Shown here in pieces: positions 1 through 5,661 of a stretch of 13,057 nucleotides of DNA (position 1 is its first letter; each line of letters starts with the position of its first letter). The position numbers and the translations under genes are program-made. This DNA comes from Actinomycetes bacterium (GTDB taxonomy: Bacteria; Actinomycetota; Acidimicrobiia; Acidimicrobiales; Palsa-688): NCBI GenBank assembly GCA_021816565.1, contig JAKAXN010000096.1:1-13057 (forward strand), given 5' to 3'. The notes below the pieces were generated by a model. It was not told where the DNA came from and searched no databases. It saw only the letters and a list, made by a program, of their open reading frames with translations.

Positions 1-136
1 GGGCACCGGCATGGTCCTGGAGAACTCCGAGCGCCCCTACACCGCCACCGCCGACCGGTCCCTGGCCGGGAGCGACGTGTACCTGTCGCAGTACTGGACC
101 GACGCCTCCCCGGCCACCGACCCCCTGGGGGGCTGA
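1..136 (+). CDS. C-terminal end of an unrecognised protein (5' end outside window)
   Basis: An open frame enters from the left edge (first full codon at base 2) and ends at TGA 134-136, giving the last 44 residues, which finish in TDPLGG. The visible part is hydrophilic, rich in Ser, Thr, Asp and Tyr, and shows no membrane segment or motif I recognise. It includes YTATADRSLAGSDVYLSQYW. The frame uses G/C-ending codons like its neighbours, and the 39-nt gap to the next gene is normal, so I take it as the 3' end of a real gene. No function can be assigned from this fragment. Confidence 0.5.
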   Translation, partial: GTGMVLENSERPYTATADRSLAGSDVYLSQYWTDASPATDPLGG

Positions 137-150
137 CCGGGCCGGCCCGG

Positions 151-156
151 TACCCT
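151..156 (+). promoter_or_regulatory. Candidate -10 box (TACCCT) for the TauE-like gene
   Basis: TACCCT fits the actinobacterial TANNNT -10 pattern. A transcript would start near base 163, where a GTG begins a seven-codon frame that overlaps the start of the permease gene. No convincing -35 is visible. The spacing matches other -10/start pairs in this window. Confidence 0.35.
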
Positions 157-162
157 GCCGGG

Positions 163-183
163 GTGGGCAGGCGCAATGGGTGA
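163..183 (+). CDS. Possible six-residue leaderless upstream ORF
   Basis: GTG 163-165 lies 6 nt after the candidate -10 box TACCCT. It opens the frame V-G-R-R-N-G and stops at TGA 181-183. It overlaps the permease ATG (176-178) by 8 nt, so terminating ribosomes could restart on the permease. The permease lacks a strong Shine-Dalgarno sequence, which makes coupling plausible. The evidence is positional only and the frame is very short, so this is tentative. Confidence 0.2.
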   Translation: MGRRNG

Positions 184-931
184 GGCGGTGCACGCCGTCC
201 TCCTGGTGGCGACCGGGGTGGCCGCCGGCCTGGCCGGCGCTGTCACCGGGGTGGCGTCGCTGGTGGCCTACCCGGGGCTCCTGGCCTTCGGGCTGGCCCC
301 GGTGTCGGCCAACGTCACCAGCACCGTGGCCAACGTGTTCGGCGGCATCGGGTCGTCGGTGTCGTCGGGCCCGGAGCTGGCCGGCCAGGCCGACCGGGTC
401 CGCCGGCTGGCCGTCCTGGCCGCCGTCGGGGCCCTGCTCGGGGCGGTGCTGCTGCTGGCCACGCCGACCGACGTGTTCACCCGGGTCGTCCCGGCGTTCA
501 TCGCGGTGGCTTCGCTGGCGGTGTTCCTCCGGCCCCACCCGGCCCGGCGGGCCGGCGCCGTCACCGGGCCGGACCCGCTGCAGCTGCCCGCCGCCACCTT
601 CGCGCTCGGGGTGTACGCCGGCTACTTCGGCGCCGCCGCCGGCACCGCCATGGTGGCCCTCCTGCTCTACATCACCGGCGAGACCGTGCCCCGGGCCAAC
701 GGGGTGAAGAACGTGACGTTCCTCTGCGCCAACACCGTGGCCGCCGCGGCGTTCGCCCTCTTCGGCCCGGTCAGCTGGCTGACGGTGCTGCCCCTGGCCG
801 CCGGGTTCCTCCTGGGCGGGCGGATGGGCCCGCCGGTGATGCGGCGCATGCCGGTCCGGGTGCTGAGGCCGCTGATCGCCCTGTGCGGCCTGGCCCTGGC
901 CGTCCGGCTGGGGCTGTCGGCCTGGGGCTGA
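176..931 (+). CDS. TauE/SafE family membrane permease
   Basis: This 251-residue protein is almost entirely hydrophobic and has the two-repeat layout of the TauE/SafE (sulfite exporter) family. The first repeat carries GAVTGVASLVAYPGLLAFGL followed by SANVTSTVANVFGG (about residues 22-58). The second begins GVYAGYFGAAAGTAMVALLL (about 145-165) and ends in a C-terminal membrane helix. Length and hydropathy suit the usual 7-8 helices, with a charged loop at about 71-80. The family exports or imports sulfur-containing or organic anions; the substrate cannot be told from sequence. The ATG at 176 is chosen because it places the first membrane segment at the N-terminus. There is no strong Shine-Dalgarno, and a short upstream frame overlaps the start. 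It appears to be a single-gene unit. Confidence 0.85.
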   Translation: MGEAVHAVLLVATGVAAGLAGAVTGVASLVAYPGLLAFGLAPVSANVTSTVANVFGGIGSSVSSGPELAGQADRVRRLAVLAAVGALLGAVLLLATPTDVFTRVVPAFIAVASLAVFLRPHPARRAGAVTGPDPLQLPAATFALGVYAGYFGAAAGTAMVALLLYITGETVPRANGVKNVTFLCANTVAAAAFALFGPVSWLTVLPLAAGFLLGGRMGPPVMRRMPVRVLRPLIALCGLALAVRLGLSAWG

Positions 932-975
932 CCGGCGGGCCGTCCCAGGTTTCGCCCGCTGTTAACCGCCCGGCC

Positions 976-1011
976 ACGGGCCCGTCACCGGGGATTCCTA
1001 CGATCCATCCC
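976..1011 (+). promoter_or_regulatory. Candidate leaderless promoter with a palindrome in the -35 region
   Basis: TACGAT at 999-1004 fits TANNNT and is followed by 7 nt and then GTG-ATG at 1012-1017, the spacing of a leaderless start. At 976-985, where a -35 would lie, is the perfect 10-bp palindrome ACGGGCCCGT, inside a longer imperfect dyad. This could be an operator. No classic -35 sequence is present. Confidence 0.4.
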
Positions 1012-1287
1012 GTGATGCGACGCCGGCTGGCCGGGCTGCTGCTGGTCGGGCTGGGCGGGTGGCTGATCGCCGGGTCCGCCACGTGGGCGCCGGGCGCGGC
1101 GCAGGCGCTCGGGCAGCTGGGCGGCGCCTGGGCCGGCGGGGTCGGGGTGCTGATCGCCTCCGCCGGCCGGGGCTGCGAGCCGGCGTCGCCGCCATCGGAT
1201 GGCCCACCCCCTCCGGCCCCTCGGCCCTGCGGCGGTCGGCGCCGCCGCGGCACCCGCACCCCCGGCCGGGCCGCCGCCCGGTGCCGG
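1012..1287 (+). pseudogene. Possible disrupted gene for a small membrane or secreted protein
   Basis: Starting at GTG-ATG (1012/1015), the frame opens with MRRRLAGLLLVGLGGWLIAG, a textbook positively charged N-terminus plus hydrophobic helix. A second hydrophobic stretch (about 32-52) ends near SAGRGCEP. The frame then has no stop until 1585-1587, running antisense across the whole vapC gene, so that tail is unlikely to be real. A shift to the frame ending at TAG 1326-1328 would give an Ala/Pro/Gly-rich tail, as expected for a secreted protein. I therefore suspect a frameshift or 3' truncation, possibly when the neighbouring toxin-antitoxin locus arrived. The alternative is a non-coding stretch with a chance hydrophobic frame. 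Confidence 0.35.
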
Positions 1288-1713
1288 TCACGGGTCGGCC
1301 GGGTCGGGCAGCTCCTGCGGGTAGACCACGTCGATCTCGCGGATGGACTTGGGGAAGTCGCTGCGGTTGTCGGTCACGAAACGGTCCGCGCCGGCGCCGA
1401 CCGCAGTGGCCAGATGCACGGCGTCGGCGGCGCGCAACCCGTAGCCGGCGCCCAACGCCGCGGCCAGCTCGGCGGTGGCTTCGTCCACCGGAAGCAGATG
1501 GAGCCGGCCCAGCAGGGAGCCCAGTTCGGCGAGCTCATCGGCGGCGCCGTCCCGGAGAGGCTTGGTCAGCAACTCCGGGACGAGTAGCACCGACCCGACT
1601 CCGACCGGAGTGGCATCTGCGGGCGCGGCCCGGAACAGGGCCCGCACCCGCCGTCCGGGCTCGTGGCCGGCTACGGCGGCGTAGATGAGCACGTCGGCGT
1701 CGAACGCGTCCAT
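1288..1713 (-). CDS. vapC: VapC-type PIN-domain toxin (module 1)
   Basis: This 141-residue PIN-domain protein is a probable Mg2+-dependent ribonuclease toxin. The acidic centre is visible: D5 (or D7) in FDADVLIYA, E47 in LVPELLTKPL, D97 in RAADAVHLA and D115 in RFVTDNRSDF. Its length is typical for VapC. The gene starts 12 nt after the stop of the Phd/YefM-type antitoxin gene on the same strand, the usual antitoxin-first order, so both are probably made from one transcript. The gap has no strong Shine-Dalgarno, which suggests coupling to antitoxin translation. The RNA target cannot be predicted. All four acidic residues are present, so the toxin looks intact. Confidence 0.85.
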   Translation of the reverse strand: MDAFDADVLIYAAVAGHEPGRRVRALFRAAPADATPVGVGSVLLVPELLTKPLRDGAADELAELGSLLGRLHLLPVDEATAELAAALGAGYGLRAADAVHLATAVGAGADRFVTDNRSDFPKSIREIDVVYPQELPDPADP

Positions 1714-1725
1714 CGCCGACCGGCG

Positions 1726-2022
1726 CTAGGGGCGTCGGGACCGGCTGCTGCGCAGCTCGTCGAGGAGGGCCTCGGCCCGTTCCGGGCGCAGGGCCGGTCG
1801 GGCGGCCAGCGGCGAGAGCCGTCCGCGCTCCATGGCCTCCCGGACCCGCTGCGCCGTGGCCAGGGCCTCCTCGGCTCGGCGGGCCCGGAGGGTGTCGGGC
1901 CGCACCAGGACTGCCACGGGCTTCCCGTGGCGGGTGATCGTCACCTCGTCGCCGGCGCTGACCCGGTCGAGGAGCCGGGGCAGGGCGGCTCGGGCCTCGC
2001 TGACGGACAGGCTGCTCGTCAC
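1726..2022 (-). CDS. Phd/YefM family antitoxin (module 1)
   Basis: This 98-residue protein starts with the characteristic Phd/YefM fold sequence. SVSEARAALPRLLDRVSAGD (about residues 6-25) is followed by EVTITRHGKPVAVLVRPDTL (about 26-45), the DNA-binding and dimerisation region. The rest is a charged, Arg/Glu/Ala-rich helical tail that would wrap and neutralise the PIN toxin encoded 12 nt downstream. The start is a GTG at 2022-2020, chosen because Phd-family proteins begin just before the SVSEAR segment. Two inverted repeats (2021-2051) surround this start and are the likely autoregulatory operator. The MFS gene lies upstream on the same strand, 58 nt away, so read-through from that operon is possible. 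Confidence 0.85.
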   Translation of the reverse strand: MTSSLSVSEARAALPRLLDRVSAGDEVTITRHGKPVAVLVRPDTLRARRAEEALATAQRVREAMERGRLSPLAARPALRPERAEALLDELRSSRSRRP

Positions 2023-2051
2023 CAGCCCAGTAGGCTGGTACGCCCACGTAC
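2021..2051 (-). promoter_or_regulatory. Twin inverted repeats at the start of module 1 (probable operator)
   Basis: Two adjacent perfect dyads are visible on the plus strand: ACCAGCC-cagta-GGCTGGT (2021-2039) and GTACG-CCCA-CGTAC (2038-2051). They overlap the antitoxin GTG start and its immediate upstream region. YefM-type antitoxins are known to bind palindromes with a TGTACA core; on the minus strand the second dyad reads TGTACG...CGTACC, a related core. Binding here would repress the module. I see no clear TANNNT box at leaderless spacing. Confidence 0.5.
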
Positions 2052-2080
2052 AGATGAGGTGGCGTCTCGGAGCAGCCGCC

Positions 2081-3295
2081 TCAGCGGTCGGGCTGCAGCC
2101 CCGGCTGGGGATCGGGGACCCGGTCGCGCCGGCCGGGGACGGCCAGCCCGGCGCAGGCGGCCAGCGCGCCGGCCAGGGCCACCAGCCCGGCGGTGAGCCC
2201 GAAGCCGGCGAAGGCCCCCACCAGCATGGGCCCGCCGGCGTCGCCGAGCTCCCGGCCGACCTCGCCGGCGCCCATGGTGCGGCCCAGCCGGTCGGGCGGG
2301 GCGGTGGCGGCCAGCAGGGAGAACCCGACGGGGGTGGCCACCGCCACCCCGGCCCCCACGGTGAGCGCGGCCACGGCCAGCCCGCCGGGGGTGGGCCAGG
2401 CGGCGGCCACCGCGAAGCCGGCCCCGCACGCCAGCAGGGCGGCGGCCGGGCCGGCCGCCGGCAGCCGGCCCCGGTCGTGGGCCCGGCCGGCCCACGGTTG
2501 GGCCAGGGCGGTAGTGGCGGCCAGCAGCGACACCAGCGCCCCGGTAGCCAGCGGGCTCAGGTGGTGGCGGACGCCGAGCAGGGGCAGGAAGCCGACCCCG
2601 GCGCTGAGCGCCCCGGTGGCCGCGGCCAGGATCAGCACCGGGCGCAGGAACCCCGGGTTGCGGATCTGCGACATCAGGCCGCTCACCCCGGAGCGGGCCC
2701 GCGGGTGGGGGGCCAGGTGGGGCAGTCGGGCCGCGATGCCGGCCGCCGCCACCAGCGCCACCGCCCCGGTGACGGCGAAGAGGGCCCGGTACCCGGCGGC
2801 GTCGACGACGGCCCCGCCGGCCAGCGGCCCGAGCAGGTAGCCCACGCTCTTGGCCCCGCCGTATCCGCCGAAGAGCCGGCCGGTGCGCTTGGCCCCGCCC
2901 AGCCCGGCCACCGCCGCCCCGGCGGCGGGGGAGAAGGCCGCCGCCGCGCACCCCTGCGCCAGCCGGGCCACGCCCAGCCAGTGGGGCGACCCGGCCAGGG
3001 CGAACGCCGCCGACGCCAGCGCGAAGGCGACCAGCCCGGCCAGCATCACCGGCCGGGCCCCCACCCGGTCCACCACCGACCCGAACACCGGCTTGAGCAC
3101 CACCTCGGCCAGGTCGTAAACCCCGAGCAGCAGGCCCAGCTCCCACAGGGAGCTGTGGTGCCCGGTGGCGTAGGCCCCCAGGTTGGCGGCCACCGCGTGG
3201 GCGCCGAAGGCGGTGACGAAACCGGCTCCGTACACCGGGGCCAGCACCGCCAGGCCCGGGCCGGCCTCCGCCGGTCCGCTGCTCGGGTGGCCCAT
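2081..3295 (-). CDS. MFS transporter, translationally coupled to the ChrB-like gene
   Basis: This is a 404-residue, 12-helix major facilitator protein. MFS motif A between helices 2 and 3 is GSVVDRVGAR (about residues 72-81), and a weaker second-half counterpart is HDRGRLPAAG. The N-half (GLLLGVYDLAEVVLKPVFG) resembles drug- or metal-efflux MFS proteins. The start is ATG 3295-3293, whose A is shared with the stop TGA (3297-3295) of the upstream ChrB-like gene, an arrangement typical of translational coupling. A longer frame extends upstream, but its extra N-terminus is Gly/Arg-rich shadow sequence of the other gene. The substrate is unknown; the ChrB-like partner suggests export of an oxyanion or other toxicant, but that is inference. 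Confidence 0.85.
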   Translation of the reverse strand: MGHPSSGPAEAGPGLAVLAPVYGAGFVTAFGAHAVAANLGAYATGHHSSLWELGLLLGVYDLAEVVLKPVFGSVVDRVGARPVMLAGLVAFALASAAFALAGSPHWLGVARLAQGCAAAAFSPAAGAAVAGLGGAKRTGRLFGGYGGAKSVGYLLGPLAGGAVVDAAGYRALFAVTGAVALVAAAGIAARLPHLAPHPRARSGVSGLMSQIRNPGFLRPVLILAAATGALSAGVGFLPLLGVRHHLSPLATGALVSLLAATTALAQPWAGRAHDRGRLPAAGPAAALLACGAGFAVAAAWPTPGGLAVAALTVGAGVAVATPVGFSLLAATAPPDRLGRTMGAGEVGRELGDAGGPMLVGAFAGFGLTAGLVALAGALAACAGLAVPGRRDRVPDPQPGLQPDR

Positions 3296-3819
3296 CAGCG
3301 GGAGCGGGCCTCGTAGACCCGCTCGGCGAAGTCCTCCAGGGCCTCCACCGCCTCTTTGAGCTTCACCTCGGCGGTGGCCGAGCCGGGGGCGCCGAAGAGG
3401 TCCTTGGCCCGCAGCTCCCGGTACCAGCGGCGCAGGCGGTCCACGTTGTGCTCCTCCTCGTCGAGCTCGGCCAGGGTGAATTTCTCCTTGGCCACCTCCG
3501 ATGCCAGCTCGGCCAGGGCCTTGGCGCACTCCGCGGCGAACTCCGACCACTCCTCGTCGCGTTCGGCGTTGTACAGCTGCTCCAGCTCGGGCACCGCCGG
3601 GCTGGCCGGGTCCACGTCGAGCACCAGCACCGACCCGCCGGAGCGGCGCACCAGGCCCACCGCCTTGTCCAGGCCCTCATCGAAGTGGTCGCCGGTGGGT
3701 ATGGCCCACGTGGCGGTCTGCAACGACACCGCCCCCCGGCGGCGCAGCTCCCGCCAGATCCCGACCCTCTGGCTGGACCCCTCACCGCTCAGCCGGTAGG
3801 TGACGATTCTCCATCCCAC
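3295..3819 (-). CDS. ChrB N-terminal-domain protein (chromate-resistance-type regulator)
   Basis: This 174-residue protein matches, from memory, the N-terminal domain of ChrB. It has GWRIVTYRLSGEGSSQRVGI, then WRELRRRGAVSLQTATWAIP (about residues 22-41), then GGSVLVLDVD (about 61-70). A long acidic/basic, probably coiled-coil helical region follows to the C-terminus. The C-terminal half of full-length ChrB (about 300 residues) is absent. ChrB is reported as a chromate-sensing regulator of chr genes. Here the partner is an MFS transporter rather than ChrA, so the effector may differ. The GTG start at 3819 is chosen because it lies 7 nt after a TAACGT -10 box and just before the conserved WRIVTYR segment. 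It is the first gene of a leftward run with the MFS gene. Confidence 0.8.
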   Translation of the reverse strand: MGWRIVTYRLSGEGSSQRVGIWRELRRRGAVSLQTATWAIPTGDHFDEGLDKAVGLVRRSGGSVLVLDVDPASPAVPELEQLYNAERDEEWSEFAAECAKALAELASEVAKEKFTLAELDEEEHNVDRLRRWYRELRAKDLFGAPGSATAEVKLKEAVEALEDFAERVYEARSR

Positions 3820-3822
3820 GCA

Positions 3823-3860
3823 ACGAACGTTACACCAGGGCTTGACGTTCGTGTTATCAT
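3823..3860. promoter_or_regulatory. Divergent promoter with a perfect 8-bp inverted repeat (chrB-like / DedA)
   Basis: On the minus strand, TAACGT (3832-3827) is a -10 box 7 nt before the GTG start of the ChrB-like gene. On the plus strand, TATCAT (3855-3860) could be the -10 for the DedA gene. A perfect inverted repeat, ACGAACGT (3823-3830) and ACGTTCGT (3845-3852), has half-sites centred 22 bp apart, about two helix turns. Its left arm overlaps the leftward -10 box and its right arm abuts the rightward one. A dimeric repressor bound here could shut both promoters. A TTGACG at 3842-3847 is present but badly spaced for the rightward -10. Confidence 0.55.
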
Positions 3861-3889
3861 CGAAATCGAAGCCTCGGAAGGCGGGACGG

Positions 3890-4159
3890 TTGGAACACCT
3901 GGTGGTCACGCAGATCAGCGCACACGGATACCTGGCGGTGTTCGTGCTGATGGTGCTCGAATCGGCGTGCATCCCCATCCCCAGCGAGGCCGTGCTCCTC
4001 TTCGGCGGGGCCCTGGCCGGCAACTGGAGCGGGGTGTCGGCGGCGTTCACCCCCGTCAGCGTGGCTTTCGCCGTGGTCATCGGGGCCGCCATCGCCTGGT
4101 GGGCCCTCCGTCGTATCCCCGAGCGCTCCCGGGCGCTCCCCAAGTCCGGTCGCGGCTGA
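3890..4159 (+). pseudogene. Shortened DedA-family membrane protein gene (probable internal deletion)
   Basis: From a TTG at 3890, preceded by GGAAGGCGGG as a Shine-Dalgarno, an 89-residue frame starts with clear DedA N-terminal sequence. It includes HGYLAVFVLMVLESACIPIP and then SEAVLLFGGALAGNWSG. DedA proteins are about 200 residues and have a longer conserved core with charged residues needed for lipid or proton-coupled function. Here the sequence jumps directly to a single helix, VAFAVVIGAAIAWWALRRIP, and a basic tail, which resembles the last helix of a DedA protein. The simplest reading is an in-frame internal deletion removing the core. It lies 28 nt before a PAP2 phosphatase gene, a common DedA partner. 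A functional mini-protein is not excluded. Confidence 0.65.
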
Positions 4160-4187
4160 GCGGCCTCCAGCAGAAAGGACCCCAGCG

Positions 4188-4856
4188 GTGGACGCCACCT
4201 GGTACCGAGACGTCAACAACTTCGCCGTGCACACCCCCTGGCTCCACGGTTTCATGAAGGTCTGGGCCGTCTACGGCGTGGGCATCTTCGCGCTGCTGGT
4301 CCTGGCCGCCTGGTGGTACGCCCGCTCCCAGGCCGTCCCCCCCCGGGCCGTGGCCGCCTCCATCTGGGCCGCCGCCGCCACCGTCATCGCGGTGGGCATC
4401 AACCAGCTCATCGCCCACGCCGTGGCCCGGCCCCGCCCTTACCTCACCCTGAAAGGGGTGGAGGTGCTGGTGAGCAGGAGCACCGACTACTCGTTCCCCT
4501 CCGACCACACCATCACTGCCGGTGCCGCGGTGGCCGGGCTGTTCGTGATCGCCCACTACAGCGGCCGGGCCACCCGCGCCCTGGCGTGGGTGGGCACCGT
4601 CCTGGCCCTGTTCCTGGCCTTCGGCCGGGTCTACGTGGGGGCCCACTACCCCGGCGACGTGGCTGCCGGGCTGGTCATCGGCGCGGCCATCACCGTCATC
4701 GGCTGGCTGGCGCTGCGCTCCCTGCTCACCGTGGCGGTCGCCCGCATCGGCGACTACCAGCCGCTGCGCCCGTTCGTGTTCGCCGCCGGCCGCGGCGCCG
4801 GCCGCCCGTCCGCCGCCCCCGGGGGCCGGACCCGCTCCGGGGCGTCCACCCGCTGA
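4188..4856 (+). CDS. PAP2-family phosphatase, BcrC-like undecaprenyl-diphosphatase
   Basis: This 222-residue membrane protein has the PAP2 signature: motif 1 RPRP (residues 81-84), motif 2 SFPSDHT (102-108, catalytic-site H107) and motif 3 GRVYVGAHYPGD (146-157, with R147, H153 and D157). The sequence around motif 1 (INQLIAHAVARPRP) lacks the usual motif-1 lysine. It resembles Bacillus BcrC, which recycles undecaprenyl diphosphate to the lipid carrier for cell-wall synthesis on the outer face of the membrane. Several hydrophobic helices are present, and the last ~35 residues are a polar, Gly/Arg-rich tail. The GTG start at 4188 has a good Shine-Dalgarno (AGAAAGGA, about 8 nt upstream). It probably shares a transcript with the DedA remnant. 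Other lipid phosphates are possible substrates. Confidence 0.85.
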   Translation: MDATWYRDVNNFAVHTPWLHGFMKVWAVYGVGIFALLVLAAWWYARSQAVPPRAVAASIWAAAATVIAVGINQLIAHAVARPRPYLTLKGVEVLVSRSTDYSFPSDHTITAGAAVAGLFVIAHYSGRATRALAWVGTVLALFLAFGRVYVGAHYPGDVAAGLVIGAAITVIGWLALRSLLTVAVARIGDYQPLRPFVFAAGRGAGRPSAAPGGRTRSGASTR

Positions 4857-4941
4857 TCCCTCCCGCCGGCCGCCACGGCCCGACCGGCTCGACCCGGGTC
4901 CAGCCGCCGCTGGGGCTCGCTTCCCTGGGCCGCCCGGTCGC

Positions 4942-5355
4942 TCAGCGGATCAGTTCGGTCTCGTCGGGCAGTGCCCCGGCGAGGGCCCGATCGAAGGTGG
5001 CCAGCCGAGCACCCCGGCTCTTGGCGAGAGCCGCAAGGTAGGTGTCGGTCACCTGTCGGTGGCCCACGACATGCCCGAGCCCAACCCCTTCATAGGAGAG
5101 CGAATCCTCCCAGAAGTCGCAGAGTGGGGAGCGGTAGAGGGCCGACAGGATCGCGACCGCGGTGGCGTGCCCCTCCCCGGCGCGTACCAGGAACCGGACG
5201 AGAGCCCCTTCCACGATCGGGCAGAGCGCGACCCCGTCGACTTCGGCGGCCCATCGGGCCGCGGCAGCGTGGTGTTCGTGATCGGCGACCACCAGGGCGA
5301 TGAGGGCGTTGGCGTCCAGCAGGTAGATGCGTCTGTCATTCATCGTCGAGCGCAT
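4942..5355 (-). CDS. vapC: VapC-type PIN-domain toxin (module 2)
   Basis: This 137-residue PIN-domain RNase toxin belongs to the large mycobacterial-type PIN subfamily. Acidic residues are D14 in LLDANALIAL, E49 in IVEGALVRFL, D104 in HRQVTDTYLAALA and D122 in LATFDRAL. The HRQVTDTYL and TFDRAL blocks are characteristic of that subfamily. Two ATG starts are possible (5355 and 5343). I choose 5355 because GGAGGT lies 5 nt upstream of it, while 5343 has no Shine-Dalgarno. The gene then overlaps the antitoxin gene by 20 nt, so the two are translated from one message. The active site looks intact. Confidence 0.88.
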   Translation of the reverse strand: MRSTMNDRRIYLLDANALIALVVADHEHHAAAARWAAEVDGVALCPIVEGALVRFLVRAGEGHATAVAILSALYRSPLCDFWEDSLSYEGVGLGHVVGHRQVTDTYLAALAKSRGARLATFDRALAGALPDETELIR

Positions 5356-5566
5356 CAGCCACCTCCGTGGCTGTGATCCGCCTCCCGAAGGTGATCAGCG
5401 GGAACCCGGTCCTGGGGTCGGTCGTCACTTCCACGGGCTCGTCGAGCGTGGCGAGGCCGCGCACGGCCAGGTCCGCAATCACCGTCGAGAGGGGCTGATG
5501 GCGTTGCCTGGCCAGCTCCTGCGCTCGCCGGTGCACCCCCGGCGGCAGGTTGACGGTGGTCCTCAT
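5336..5566 (-). CDS. vapB: Ribbon-helix-helix VapB-type antitoxin (module 2)
   Basis: This 76-residue protein starts MRTTVNLPPGVHRRAQELAR, the beta-strand and first helix of a ribbon-helix-helix DNA-binding fold. The second helix follows (PLSTVIADLAVRGLA, about residues 25-39). The C-terminal tail (FPLITFGRRITATEVADALD, about 55-74) is the type that occupies the active site of the cognate PIN toxin. The ATG at 5566 lies 6 nt after a perfect TATGAT -10 box, so the transcript is probably leaderless. The promoter is covered by three copies of an 8-bp half-site, the expected target of this DNA-binding protein. It overlaps the toxin gene by 20 nt. Confidence 0.88.
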   Translation of the reverse strand: MRTTVNLPPGVHRRAQELARQRHQPLSTVIADLAVRGLATLDEPVEVTTDPRTGFPLITFGRRITATEVADALDDE

Positions 5567-5568
5567 AT

Positions 5569-5599
5569 CTGCATCATAGCTGCATCACTGCTGATGCAG
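5569..5599 (-). promoter_or_regulatory. vapBC module 2 promoter with three operator half-sites
   Basis: On the plus strand, CTGCATCA occurs at 5569-5576 and again at 5580-5587 (11 bp apart), and its complement TGATGCAG lies at 5592-5599. The last two form a perfect 8-bp-arm palindrome around CTGC (5580-5599). The minus-strand -10 box TATGAT (5578-5573) lies between and partly over these half-sites, 6 nt before the antitoxin ATG. This is a convincing autoregulated promoter for a ribbon-helix-helix antitoxin. Confidence 0.7.
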
Positions 5600-5627
5600 A
5601 CCGGTCGCCGACGGCCTCCGGGTCAGT

Positions 5628-5657
5628 GGGAAAGGAGCGGCGGAGCCCCTTTTTCCC
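5628..5657 (-). terminator. Possible terminator hairpin after the second MFS gene
   Basis: Just beyond the MFS stop at 5662, the minus strand reads GGGAAAAAGG, a GC-rich loop, then CCTTTCCC. This can pair over about 8 bp with a 2-nt bulge. It would separate the MFS transcript from the vapBC promoter 30 nt further on. There is no clean T-run after the stem, so the call is weak. Confidence 0.3.
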
Positions 5658-5661
5658 CGGT

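Noticed and set aside
883..1587. Plus-strand frame of 234 codons running across vapC
   Set aside because: Only the part from 1012 looks protein-like; the rest is antisense to vapC, which has a full PIN motif set.
1832..3316. Long plus-strand open frame of 494 codons opposite the MFS gene
   Set aside because: It is Gly/Gln/Pro/Arg-rich with no domain and mirrors the real minus-strand MFS, antitoxin and intergenic sequence; such shadows are normal at this G+C content.
3448..4257. Plus-strand frame antisense to the ChrB-like gene
   Set aside because: Composition is shadow-like and the ChrB-like protein on the other strand has recognisable conserved blocks.
4900..4913. Short hairpin CCAGC-CGCC-GCTGG between the phosphatase and vapC module 2
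   Set aside because: Five-bp arms and no T-run; expected by chance in such G/C-rich DNA.
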